This document shows positions 13,311 through 20,505 of a stretch of 32,251 nucleotides of DNA, one piece after another (the first letter of the stretch is position 1; every line of letters starts with the position of its first letter). A program made the position numbers and the translations under genes. The notes below the pieces were generated by a model. The model searched no databases. It was not told where the DNA came from and saw only the letters and a program-made list of their open reading frames with translations. The stretch lies in the NCBI RefSeq assembly GCF_003696215.1, contig NZ_RFFG01000089.1, positions 1 through 32,251 of the forward strand, written 5' to 3'. The DNA is from Actinomadura harenae (GTDB taxonomy: Bacteria; Actinomycetota; Actinomycetes; Streptosporangiales; Streptosporangiaceae).

Positions 13311-16300
13311 GTGGAGGAGCACTACACCAACGACGCCTCCGGGTCGCCCGACGTCCTCGTCCAGGTGTCGAAGATCGAGGGGCAGGGCTCGGTCAACGTC
13401 ACCGTGGCGTCCGACGCGGGGCTGCGCGGGTCCCGTCCCGTGGTGCCGGTGCTCCTGGCGAGCGTGCCGCTCTGGGGGGCCGGGGCGCTCCTGCTCACGA
13501 TGCACGGGCGCGTGGGCCTGGTCGGGGTGCTGCTGGTCGCGGCCGGGCTGGTGCTCGCCGGTCTCGGCGTGTCGTGGCTCTGGCTGGCCCGCTGGCAGAA
13601 GCACGCGACGGGCGACGACCGGCTCAAGGAGCGCGCCCGGTTCCTCGCCGGGGCGGTCCGCACCCGGTACCGGCAGGAACTGGAGCAGGCCGACGCGGAC
13701 GGGCAGGGCGCGATCGCCGTCCGGTGGGGCGTCCCGGACGGGGTGCGCCAGGCGGCGGGGGCCGAGGGCTTCCGGCGGGACGGCGAGTTCGGCGAGGCCG
13801 CGGAGCTGTTCCGGAGCGTCCCGACACGGAGGCTGGTGATCCTGGGCGCGGCGGGCGCGGGCAAGTCGGTGTTCGCGACGGCGCTGGCCTCGCAGCTCCT
13901 CGGGCCCGGCGGATCGGCCGGGCCCGTCCCCGTCGTGGTGTCCCTGCGGGGCTGGGTTCCGTCCCGGCAGCGGCTGCTGCACTGGGCGGCGCGCCGCATC
14001 GCCGCCGCGCACCGCGAGATCGGGCGGTCCGTCGCGGACGCCCGGCTGGTGACGTCCGGGCTGCTGGCGAGCCGACGCGTCCTGCTCGTCCTGGACGGCC
14101 TGGACGAGATCCCCGCCGAGGCGCGCGCGGCGGCGCTGGAGGAGCTGAACCGGCAGGGGACGGCGCGGCTGCCGCTCGTCCTGACGAGCCGCCCGGACGA
14201 GTACGCCGCCGCGGTCGAGGACGCCGGGATGCTGCTCGCGGGCGCGGCGGTGGTGGAGCTGCGTCCGCTGGTCGCGGGCCAGATCGCGGCGTCGCTGCCG
14301 CTCACCGACCCCAGCCCGGACGCGCCGTCCCGCTGGCGGCCGGTGCTGGACGCCCTGGAGGCGGACGGGGACGGGCCGGTGAAGGAGGCGCTCGCGTCGC
14401 CGCTGATGGTCGGCCTCGCGCGCACCGCGTACCGGCGCGCGTCCGACGACCCCGCCGAACTGCTGGAGTTCTCCGACGCGGAGAGCCTCGAGAACCAGTT
14501 GCTGGAGCGGTTCGTCCCGGCGGCGTACGCGGACGAGAGCGAGGAGCGCGTCGAGGACGTGCGGCGCTGGCTGGGGTTCCTCGCCTGGCATCTGCGCGAG
14601 AACGACGAGGACGACCTGGAGTGGTGGCGCCTGGACGAGGCCGTCCCGGCCGTCGTCCGCGCGCTCGGGCCCGCGTCCGCGCTGGTCGCGGCGGGCGCCG
14701 TGATCGCCGGGCTCGGCTACCGGATCCCGCACCGGTACTGGATCGCGCGGGACCTCGCCCCGCACGCGGGGTCGGTGCCGGTGTGGGCGCTGTTCCCGCT
14801 CCTCGCCTACCTGGGCGTCGTGACCTGGTCGCAGCTCGCGCGCGACCGGTGGCTCATGGGCCCGCTGCGGGTGCGCGGGCCGCGCGGCGTCCGGCACGCG
14901 CTGAACCGGCGCGAGCGGGGCGGCGGCACGGGCGGCCTGTACGCGATGCCGGTGGTCGCGGCGCTGTTCGCGGGTCTCGGGGTCTGGGTGGACGGCCCGC
15001 TCGGCCGGTTCGCCGCGGTGTCGGCGCTGCTGGTGGCCGTGGCCGTCCTGTGGCGGTTCGCGTGGTGGTTCGGCGAGGCGTCCGACCCGGCGGAGGCGGA
15101 GGGGCCGCCGGGGATGCTGCGCAGGGACCGCGACGCCGCGCTCGCCCTCGGCTGGAACCGGGTGCTCGAACAGGTGTGGCCGCTGCCCCTGCTGCTGTCC
15201 GCGCCGTTCCTGCTCGCGCTGCGCTGGGAGCACCGGCTGGACCCGGCCTCGCTCGGCCCGGCGTTCGCGCTGACCCTGGCCGTCCTCTGGTACGGCGGGG
15301 TCGTGCTCTCCTCCTGGGGACGGTTCCGGGTGGCGCACGCGTGGCTGACGCTGCGCGGCCGGACCCCGCACGACCTCATGGCGTTCCTGGAGGAGGCGCA
15401 GAGGCTGGGCGTCCTGCGGCAGTCGGGCGGTGGGTACCGGTTCCGGCACGGCGCGCTGCGCGACCGCCTGGCCGAGGAGGCGGAGGCGTCGCGGCGTCCG
15501 CCGCGTCCGCGGACCGAGCCGCGGCTGCTCTCCGACGGGCGGGCGATGGCCGGGATGCAGGCGCTGTGCCTGGTGATGCTGTACCTGTGCGCGTTCCCCG
15601 GCCTGGACGGCGGGCACGTCGTCGGGGCGCTCCGCTGGGTGCAGCGGCATTCGCCGTCGACGGTCGAGATCGCCGCCTGCGACATGCTCCGCCCGCACCT
15701 GGCCGGGCTGGTCGGGACGCCGCTGGAGGTGGACCGGGGACGGCGGGAGTGCCGGTTCGTCGAGGGCGATCCGCTGCGTCCCGCGCTGACCGTGTCGCTC
15801 GGGATCGCCGACGATCCGGGCTCGCCCGACGTGAACCAGCAGGGCCAGAACGACCCGGCCCCGGACAGCCCGCCGAGCGGCACGGCCCTCTCGCGACCCC
15901 GGGACACGGCGGTGGCGGCGACCCTCTCGACGAAGGACTACACGCTGGAGATCCGGTCCGAGGTTCCCGACCCCCGGGTGGAGGACCGGGCGATGTACGT
16001 CCTCGACCAGGTGCTCCGCGGTGCGTTCCCCAAGAGCTACAAGCCGGGGACGCGCTACGCGCCGCCCGGCCCGCTTCCCACGTCGTCCGACGAGCGGTTC
16101 CGGTTGTACGACGCGCACCGTCCGGCGCGGATCGTCGTCGGGCCGACCTGGGCGCCGGGGGACTGGTCGCGGCTCTGGGCGCTGCAGGACCTCGGGTTCG
16201 CGTTCCGCGGCCCGGTCTTCGGACAGTGCGTCCGGGAGGGCGGACGCTGGTACTGCGTGCAGGCGCAGGACACGCCGGCCGGGGAGAAGGTGGGGCCGTT

Positions 16301-16541
16301 CCAGCTGGAGATCGAGCAGCGGCCCTGCCAGGGTTCGTGCCCGCCTCCCGCCGAGCCCGGGTGGCGGCGGAGCGACGCGTCCACGTGGTACGCCGAACGC
16401 TGGGACGGGCACGCGTACACCCTCGACACGCACGCCGTCCGGGCGGGGAAGTCCCTGGACGTGCGGGTCGCGACGTCCGACACGCGTGCGGACCTGGCGC
16501 GCAAGACGGTCAACGACATATCCGCTCAGTCGTCCCGGTAA
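13311..16541 (+). CDS. Membrane-embedded NACHT (NLR-like STAND) ATPase
   Basis: A 1076-residue protein; function unknown. Start GTG 13311 has GGGAGG ten bases upstream; GTG 13257 adds 18 residues. Residues 14-31 (VLVQVSKIEG core) resemble short RHIM-like amyloid motifs of actinobacterial NLRs. Two membrane helices follow (44-64, 70-93). The NACHT core is clear: Walker A GAAGAGKS (179-186), Walker B VLLVLDGLDEIP (D262), sensor LVLTSRPDEY (about 291) and an ASPLMVGLAR motif. Six more helices lie near 455-474, 489-509, 543-560, 568-587, 622-640 and 648-670, then a cytosolic segment ending YRFRHGALRDRLAE (about 704-718), a ninth helix (745-766) and a 310-residue tail with Cys pairs, predicted outside the cell. 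Bacterial NACHT proteins include antiphage defenders; that role here is inference. It stands alone after a terminator. Confidence 0.88.
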   Translation: MEEHYTNDASGSPDVLVQVSKIEGQGSVNVTVASDAGLRGSRPVVPVLLASVPLWGAGALLLTMHGRVGLVGVLLVAAGLVLAGLGVSWLWLARWQKHATGDDRLKERARFLAGAVRTRYRQELEQADADGQGAIAVRWGVPDGVRQAAGAEGFRRDGEFGEAAELFRSVPTRRLVILGAAGAGKSVFATALASQLLGPGGSAGPVPVVVSLRGWVPSRQRLLHWAARRIAAAHREIGRSVADARLVTSGLLASRRVLLVLDGLDEIPAEARAAALEELNRQGTARLPLVLTSRPDEYAAAVEDAGMLLAGAAVVELRPLVAGQIAASLPLTDPSPDAPSRWRPVLDALEADGDGPVKEALASPLMVGLARTAYRRASDDPAELLEFSDAESLENQLLERFVPAAYADESEERVEDVRRWLGFLAWHLRENDEDDLEWWRLDEAVPAVVRALGPASALVAAGAVIAGLGYRIPHRYWIARDLAPHAGSVPVWALFPLLAYLGVVTWSQLARDRWLMGPLRVRGPRGVRHALNRRERGGGTGGLYAMPVVAALFAGLGVWVDGPLGRFAAVSALLVAVAVLWRFAWWFGEASDPAEAEGPPGMLRRDRDAALALGWNRVLEQVWPLPLLLSAPFLLALRWEHRLDPASLGPAFALTLAVLWYGGVVLSSWGRFRVAHAWLTLRGRTPHDLMAFLEEAQRLGVLRQSGGGYRFRHGALRDRLAEEAEASRRPPRPRTEPRLLSDGRAMAGMQALCLVMLYLCAFPGLDGGHVVGALRWVQRHSPSTVEIAACDMLRPHLAGLVGTPLEVDRGRRECRFVEGDPLRPALTVSLGIADDPGSPDVNQQGQNDPAPDSPPSGTALSRPRDTAVAATLSTKDYTLEIRSEVPDPRVEDRAMYVLDQVLRGAFPKSYKPGTRYAPPGPLPTSSDERFRLYDAHRPARIVVGPTWAPGDWSRLWALQDLGFAFRGPVFGQCVREGGRWYCVQAQDTPAGEKVGPFQLEIEQRPCQGSCPPPAEPGWRRSDASTWYAERWDGHAYTLDTHAVRAGKSLDVRVATSDTRADLARKTVNDISAQSSR

Positions 16542-16551
16542 GCGCTCCCTT

Positions 16552-16557
16552 TAGGGT
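16552..16557 (+). promoter_or_regulatory. TAGGGT -10 box of a probably leaderless oxidoreductase gene
   Basis: TAGGGT ends six bases before the ATG at 16564, so the message probably starts at or next to the A of the start codon. There is no ribosome site. It lies only 10 bases past the NACHT stop, giving the next gene its own promoter. Confidence 0.55.
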
Positions 16558-16563
16558 GGCGGC

Positions 16564-17532
16564 ATGTTCGCAGTCACGGCCACGAGCCTCGATGCAGACC
16601 ATCCCCTGAACGGCCTCACGCTCGGCGAGCGGCCCGAACCGGACGTCCCCGAGGGCTGGACGACGGTCACGGTCAAGGCCACCGCGCTGAACCACCACGA
16701 CGTCTGGTCGCTGCGCGGCGTCGGCCTGCCGGCCGACCGGCTCCCGATGATCCTCGGCTGCGACGCGTCCGGGGTGGACGAGGACGGCAACGAGGTCATC
16801 GTCCACGCGGTGATCGGCGACCCGGCGCGCGGCGGCGGCGACGAGACCCTCGACCCCAAGCGCACGCTCCTGTCGGAGTCGCACCCCGGGACGTTCGCCG
16901 AGCGGGTCGCGGTGCCGCGCCGCAACCTCGTGCCGAAGCCCGCCGGGCTGTCCTTCGAGGAGGCCGCCTGCCTGCCGACGTCGTGGCTGACCGCGTACCG
17001 GATGCTGTTCGAGAAGGCCGAGCTGGAGCCCGGCGCGTCCGTGCTGGTGCAGGGCGCGGGCGGCGGCGTCGCGACCGCGCTGATCGCGCTCGCGTCGGCG
17101 GCGGGCTACCGCGTGTACGCGACCAGCCGCAGCGAGGACAAGCGGAAGCGCGCGCTGGAGATCGGCGCGGACGAGGCGCTGAAGTCCGGCGCGCGGCTGC
17201 CCGAGCGGGTCGACGCGGTGATGGAGACCGTCGGCCAGGCCACCTGGTCGCACTCGCTGAAGTCGCTGCGTCCGGGCGGGCGGATCGTGGTGTCCGGCGC
17301 GACCAGCGGCCAGGTGCCGCCCGCCGAGCTGAACCGGGTGTTCTTCCTCCAGCTGTCGGTCGTCGGCTCCACGATGGGACGGCGCGACCAGCTCGAACGG
17401 CTCGCGAGGTTCCTGGTCAAGACCGGGGTGCGGCCGCGGATCGACCGCGTCCTGCCGCTGCGCGAGGCGCGCGAGGGGTTCGCCGCGATGGCCGGCGGCG
17501 ACCTCTTCGGCAAGATCGTCTTCACCGTCTGA
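16564..17532 (+). CDS. Zinc-independent MDR oxidoreductase (quinone reductase-like)
   Basis: A 322-residue medium-chain dehydrogenase/reductase. The N-terminal GroES-like part carries KATALNHHDVWSLRG and LGCDASGVDEDG. The nucleotide-binding part has VLVQGAGGGVATALIALASAAG (a Rossmann loop, about 160-180) and a TSRSEDKRKRAL segment that suggests NADPH. There is no structural-zinc Cys cluster, and the catalytic-zinc Cys is also absent, so it belongs with quinone oxidoreductase/crotonyl-CoA-reductase-like MDRs rather than alcohol dehydrogenases. The ending GDLFGKIVFTV is typical. Expression is probably leaderless (TAGGGT box). It converges with the methyltransferase gene, 23 bp apart. Substrate unknown. 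Confidence 0.9.
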   Translation: MFAVTATSLDADHPLNGLTLGERPEPDVPEGWTTVTVKATALNHHDVWSLRGVGLPADRLPMILGCDASGVDEDGNEVIVHAVIGDPARGGGDETLDPKRTLLSESHPGTFAERVAVPRRNLVPKPAGLSFEEAACLPTSWLTAYRMLFEKAELEPGASVLVQGAGGGVATALIALASAAGYRVYATSRSEDKRKRALEIGADEALKSGARLPERVDAVMETVGQATWSHSLKSLRPGGRIVVSGATSGQVPPAELNRVFFLQLSVVGSTMGRRDQLERLARFLVKTGVRPRIDRVLPLREAREGFAAMAGGDLFGKIVFTV

Positions 17533-17555
17533 CCCGCACGCTCAGGCGGCCCCGC

Positions 17556-18659
17556 TCAGGTGGGGGCGAGCCGCCAGAGCGAGGTGACCTCGGCCGCGCG
17601 CGCGGCGTGCAGCGGGTCGCCGGTGTCGGCGGCGCGCGGGTGGACGGGCCGGGCGTCCAGCCGGTCCTCCACCCGCAGTCCCGCGCGGTCGAACCGGGCG
17701 AGCAGCTCCTCACGCGTCCGCAGGCCGAGGTGCTCGGCCAGGTCGGACAGGACGAGCCAGCCCTCGCCGCCGGGCAGCAGGTGCGCGCGGAGCCGGTCCA
17801 GGTAGCCGTGCAGCATGCGCCCGCCCGGGTCGTACACCGCGTGGTCGAGCCCGGACGCCGCCTTGCCCGGTAGCCACGGCGGGTTGCACACGGCGACGCC
17901 GGCGCGTCCCCGGGGGAACAGGTCGGCCCGCACGATCTCGACGTCCAGGCCGAGCCGCTCGACGTTCTCCTGCGCGCACGCGAGCGCACGCGGGTCGGCG
18001 TCGGTCGCGACGACGCGTCCGACGCCCCGCCGGGCGAGGACGGCCGCGAGCACGCCCGTCCCGGTGCCGATGTCGAACGCGACGTCCTTGGACGGCAGTG
18101 GAGCCTGCGCGACGAGGTCGACGTACTCCTGACGCGTGGGCGCGAACACGCCGTAGTGCGGATGGATGCGTCCGCCGACGGCGGGCACCTCGATGCCCCG
18201 CTCACGCCACTGCTCGGCGCCGAGGATCCCCAGGAGCTCCCGCAGCGGGATCACGGAGGGCTCGCCGGGCTCGTACACGCGTCCGACGGCCTGCCGGACG
18301 TCCGGCGCGCGGCGCAGCGGCACCGCGTTCCCGGCGTCCAGGGGGACGAGGAGCCGTCCGAGCAGGCTCGCCTCCCGGGTCCTGGCGTCCCGGTACGCGT
18401 GGAACACGGCGCGCGGGTCGCCCTTCGGCGTCTTCGCGCCGCGCCGCACCCGGCGTCCGAGCGCGTCCAGGAGCTGCCGCGCGTTCTGGAAGTCCCCGCG
18501 CCACAGCAGCGAACTGCCCTCCCGGACCAGGCGCAGCGCCGTGTCCGCGGTCAGTTCGTCGTCGACCACGACGACGTCCTCGGGCGGCGGCCAGCCGCCT
18601 TCGCACAGCCACCGTGCCGCCTGTTCCCGCCCCTGCTCAGCCCAACGCACGCCGGACAT
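17556..18659 (-). CDS. Class I SAM-dependent methyltransferase, HemK/RlmG-like
   Basis: A 367-residue protein. The C-terminal half is a Rossmann methyltransferase with motif I FDIGTGTGVLA (195-205), the acidic VVATDADP end of strand 2 (217-223), and NPPW (259-262), the motif IV of enzymes that methylate amide or exocyclic amino nitrogens in protein Gln, rRNA or DNA. The N-terminal 160 residues form an additional domain with no motif I can name; such two-domain layouts occur in rRNA guanine-N2 methyltransferases and in PrmC-like enzymes. Start ATG 18659 lies next to the tandem CTAGG operator at 18675-18716, which is shared with the divergent hydrolase gene. Substrate is not determined. Confidence 0.85.
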   Translation of the reverse strand: MSGVRWAEQGREQAARWLCEGGWPPPEDVVVVDDELTADTALRLVREGSSLLWRGDFQNARQLLDALGRRVRRGAKTPKGDPRAVFHAYRDARTREASLLGRLLVPLDAGNAVPLRRAPDVRQAVGRVYEPGEPSVIPLRELLGILGAEQWRERGIEVPAVGGRIHPHYGVFAPTRQEYVDLVAQAPLPSKDVAFDIGTGTGVLAAVLARRGVGRVVATDADPRALACAQENVERLGLDVEIVRADLFPRGRAGVAVCNPPWLPGKAASGLDHAVYDPGGRMLHGYLDRLRAHLLPGGEGWLVLSDLAEHLGLRTREELLARFDRAGLRVEDRLDARPVHPRAADTGDPLHAARAAEVTSLWRLAPT

Positions 18660-18674
18660 CCTCGCATGCCAGCG

Positions 18675-18716
18675 AAAACTAGGTACTCTAGGTTCAAAAC
18701 TAGGAATCCTAGGAAT
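18675..18716. promoter_or_regulatory. Two 21-bp tandem operator units with CTAGG-N3-CCTAG palindromes
   Basis: Two direct repeats, 18675-18695 and 18696-18716, each begin AAAACTAGG. Inside each is a 13-bp palindrome: CTAGG-TAC-TCTAG (18679-18691, one mismatch) and CTAGG-AAT-CCTAG (18700-18712, perfect). Centres are 21 bp apart, two turns of the helix, so two dimers would bind the same face. It fills the 67-bp gap between the methyltransferase and hydrolase starts and is far more AT-rich than its surroundings. No regulator gene is adjacent. Confidence 0.75.
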
Positions 18717-18726
18717 GGAGAAGGCG

Positions 18727-19539
18727 ATGCGTGGCGGAACGATCAGAGTCCCGGGAGCGACGCTGTACCACGAGGTCCGCGGGGACGGCCCGGTGCTGCT
18801 CGCGCTCCCGGGCGGCCCCGGCGACGCCGCCGTCTACGACGGCCTGGCGGACGCCCTGTCCGACCGGTTCACCTTCGTCACCCTCGACCCGCGCGGCTAC
18901 TCGCGGAGCGTCGTGGACGAACCCGCCGAGCACCGCGTCGAGGTCGCCGCCGACGACGCCCACCGGCTGCTGGCGCACCTCGGCGCCCGCGACGCCCTGG
19001 TCTTCGGCGGCAGCGTCGGCGCGATCGTCGGCATGGAACTGCTGGCCCGGCACCCCGAGACCGTCCGGCGGCTGGTGGCGCACGAGCCGCCCGCGTTCGC
19101 CGTCCTCCCGGACGCCGCCGACCACCGCGCCATGACGGACGAGGTCCACGCGCTCCTCGAATCCGACGGCCCGATGGCCGCGTTCGGACGCTTCGCCGCC
19201 GCCATCGGCGACGTCATGGAGCCCAGGGAGATGCCACAGACCGAACGCGTCCAGTCGATGCTGGAACGCCAGACCGCCAACGCGCCCCTCATGCTCGAGT
19301 ACGAACTGCGCTCGTACACCACGTCCCACCAGCCGGACGTCGCGACCCTCCGCACCCTCGCCGACCGCCTCGTCCTGGGCGTCGGCGAACTCACCGGCGA
19401 CAACCTCCCGGCCCGCCCCGCCCGCCTCCTGGCCACCCGCATCGGCTGCCCCCTGACCACCTTCCCCGGCGCCCACAACGGCCCCACGGCCCGCCCCGAG
19501 GAGTTCGCCACCCACCTCCTGAAAGCCTTCATCTTCTAA
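18727..19539 (+). CDS. Alpha/beta hydrolase
   Basis: A 270-residue alpha/beta hydrolase. The oxyanion segment LPGGPGDAAVYDGLAD is followed by LDPRGYSRS, the nucleophile elbow GGSVGAIVG (Ser96) and a C-terminal catalytic His250 in FPGAHNGP; an Asp acid likely lies in the ELTGDNLPA region. Start ATG 18727 has GGAGAAGG six bases upstream; an in-frame ATG at 18715 lies inside the operator and is less likely. Esterase, haloalkane or epoxide-type hydrolysis are all possible; nothing in the sequence picks one. Control by whatever binds the tandem CTAGG operator is likely. Confidence 0.9.
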   Translation: MRGGTIRVPGATLYHEVRGDGPVLLALPGGPGDAAVYDGLADALSDRFTFVTLDPRGYSRSVVDEPAEHRVEVAADDAHRLLAHLGARDALVFGGSVGAIVGMELLARHPETVRRLVAHEPPAFAVLPDAADHRAMTDEVHALLESDGPMAAFGRFAAAIGDVMEPREMPQTERVQSMLERQTANAPLMLEYELRSYTTSHQPDVATLRTLADRLVLGVGELTGDNLPARPARLLATRIGCPLTTFPGAHNGPTARPEEFATHLLKAFIF

Positions 19540-19546
19540 CCCCAAA

Positions 19547-19576
19547 GAGCCCCGGACCCACAAGGCTTCGGGGCTC
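19547..19576. terminator. Shared terminator between hydrolase and antitoxin genes
   Basis: GAGCCCCG (19547-19554) pairs with CGGGGCTC (19569-19576) over eight positions with a 14-base loop, between convergent genes. It starts 8 bases past the hydrolase stop. Confidence 0.6.
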
Positions 19577-19633
19577 ACCACTCTCCAGGCGTCAGGCTCC
19601 CGACCGAAGTGGCCGGTGCGGGTTCTGCACGTG

Positions 19634-19969
19634 TCAGGCCGCGCTCGGGTCGGCGCCACGGAGGATGTACACGTCATCGCCGAAGACCGCGTTGACCTGC
19701 AACTCGCCGCCGAGGGCCCGGACGTAGCGGGCGATGGCCTCCACGGTCGCGACCTCGCCCCGCTCGATCTGCGAGACGCGTCCCTTGGTCACTCCCATGC
19801 GTTCGGCGACGTCCGTCTGGGTCAGCTCGAGCGTTCTGCGGCGCTCGGCGAGCCGGTGCCCGTCGATGTACGCCTGGACCCGCCTTCCCGCCGCCGTGAC
19901 GGCCTCCTCGCCCCCGGCCGCCGCCACGGCCTCGTCGCGGATGTCGCTCCACTTCTCGAACCCGGTCAC
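19634..19969 (-). CDS. XRE-family antitoxin, HigA-like
   Basis: A 111-residue protein with a Cro/C1-type helix-turn-helix: LTQTDVAERMGVTKGRVSQI followed by ERGEVATVEAIARYVRALGG (about residues 48-88). The N-terminal half is an alpha-helical region (FEKWSDIRDEAVAAAGG) and the short C-terminal tail probably wraps the toxin. The GTG start at 19969 overlaps the toxin stop in GTGA and is preceded by GGAGGGGCGGGA, so the pair is translationally coupled with the toxin first, as in HigBA systems. It should neutralise the toxin and repress the pair's promoter. Confidence 0.87.
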   Translation of the reverse strand: MTGFEKWSDIRDEAVAAAGGEEAVTAAGRRVQAYIDGHRLAERRRTLELTQTDVAERMGVTKGRVSQIERGEVATVEAIARYVRALGGELQVNAVFGDDVYILRGADPSAA

Positions 19970-20340
19970 TCCCGCCCCTCCTTCTCGCCCCAGCGCTCCG
20001 CGAGGTACCCCTCGAACAACTCCTCGGCCCGCGGGATCATCCGCCGGTACCAGGCGTTCCAGTCGCCCGACTTGTCCCCACCGACCAGCAGGATCGCCGC
20101 CCGCCACGGATCGAAGACGAACAGGATCCTGACCGCGGAGTTCCCGGCCGACCCCGGCCGCAACTCCTTCAGGTTATGGATCCGGGAGCCTTCGATCCTG
20201 TCCACCAGCGGACGCCCCAGGCCGGGCCCGTCCTCGGCCAGCCGGTCGAGGGACCAGATGATCTGCTGCCGGGTCGGTTCGTCCTGGCCGTCGAACCAGT
20301 GGCGCCATTCTGTCGTGACCCTGATCTCCCACTCCTCCAT
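19966..20340 (-). CDS. HigB/Gp49-like RelE-superfamily toxin
   Basis: A 124-residue toxin of the phage-derived Gp49-like (DUF891)/HigB family, predicted to be a ribosome-dependent or free mRNA endonuclease. Seen directly are the NLKELRPGS segment, the strand RILFVFDPWRAAILLVGGDK and the helix NAWYRRMIPRAEELFEGYL, all family hallmarks; the Lys/Arg and Tyr residues there are candidates for catalysis. The start ATG at 20340 is only about 13 bases from the likely transcription start and has no ribosome site in front. A palindrome (20349-20368) overlaps the -10, fitting autorepression by the antitoxin. No sign of truncation. Confidence 0.87.
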   Translation of the reverse strand: MEEWEIRVTTEWRHWFDGQDEPTRQQIIWSLDRLAEDGPGLGRPLVDRIEGSRIHNLKELRPGSAGNSAVRILFVFDPWRAAILLVGGDKSGDWNAWYRRMIPRAEELFEGYLAERWGEKEGRE

Positions 20341-20348
20341 GGGCCGCG

Positions 20349-20368
20349 AGTTTAGGAATAACTATACT
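20349..20368 (-). promoter_or_regulatory. Toxin-antitoxin promoter and operator
   Basis: On the minus strand AGTATAG-N6-CTAAACT is a seven-base inverted repeat with one mismatch. It contains TATAGT (complement of 20361-20366), a near-consensus -10. Transcription would begin about 13 bases before the toxin ATG. The rest of the gap to padR (20369-20505) shows no gene. Confidence 0.6.
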
Positions 20369-20505
20369 TCGGGCGCAGGTGTTCCGCCATACTCGAGTGA
20401 TGATGCGAACGCGTTGCGTCATGGAAGTGCTGAGCGCGGTGCTCGGCTGCTGAGGAGGTGGCCCCCGGAACCCGGGGCTGCGGGGGCTCGGTAGCGGCGG
20501 GTGGG

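Noticed and set aside
13287..16433. 1048-residue minus-strand open frame opposite the NACHT gene
   Set aside because: Composition is Arg/Pro/Gln-rich shadow; the plus strand has unmistakable NACHT motifs.
12494..16609. 1371-residue plus-strand frame running across the importer ATPase, its terminator and the NACHT gene
   Set aside because: It crosses two real genes and a strong terminator in the wrong frame; Arg/Gly/Ala-rich.
18466..18760. Longer N-terminal start for the alpha/beta hydrolase reaching into the methyltransferase region
   Set aside because: The extra residues are Arg/Ser-rich shadow, cross the tandem operator, and the ATG at 18727 has a proper ribosome site.
13311..20340. Search for attachment repeats or integrase that would make the block a genomic island
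   Set aside because: No integrase, transposase, tRNA or flanking direct repeat could be found by eye, so only a variable region is proposed.
20401..20421. AACGCGTT-centred near-palindrome between the toxin gene and padR
   Set aside because: Outer arms match poorly and its position suits no visible promoter; likely chance.
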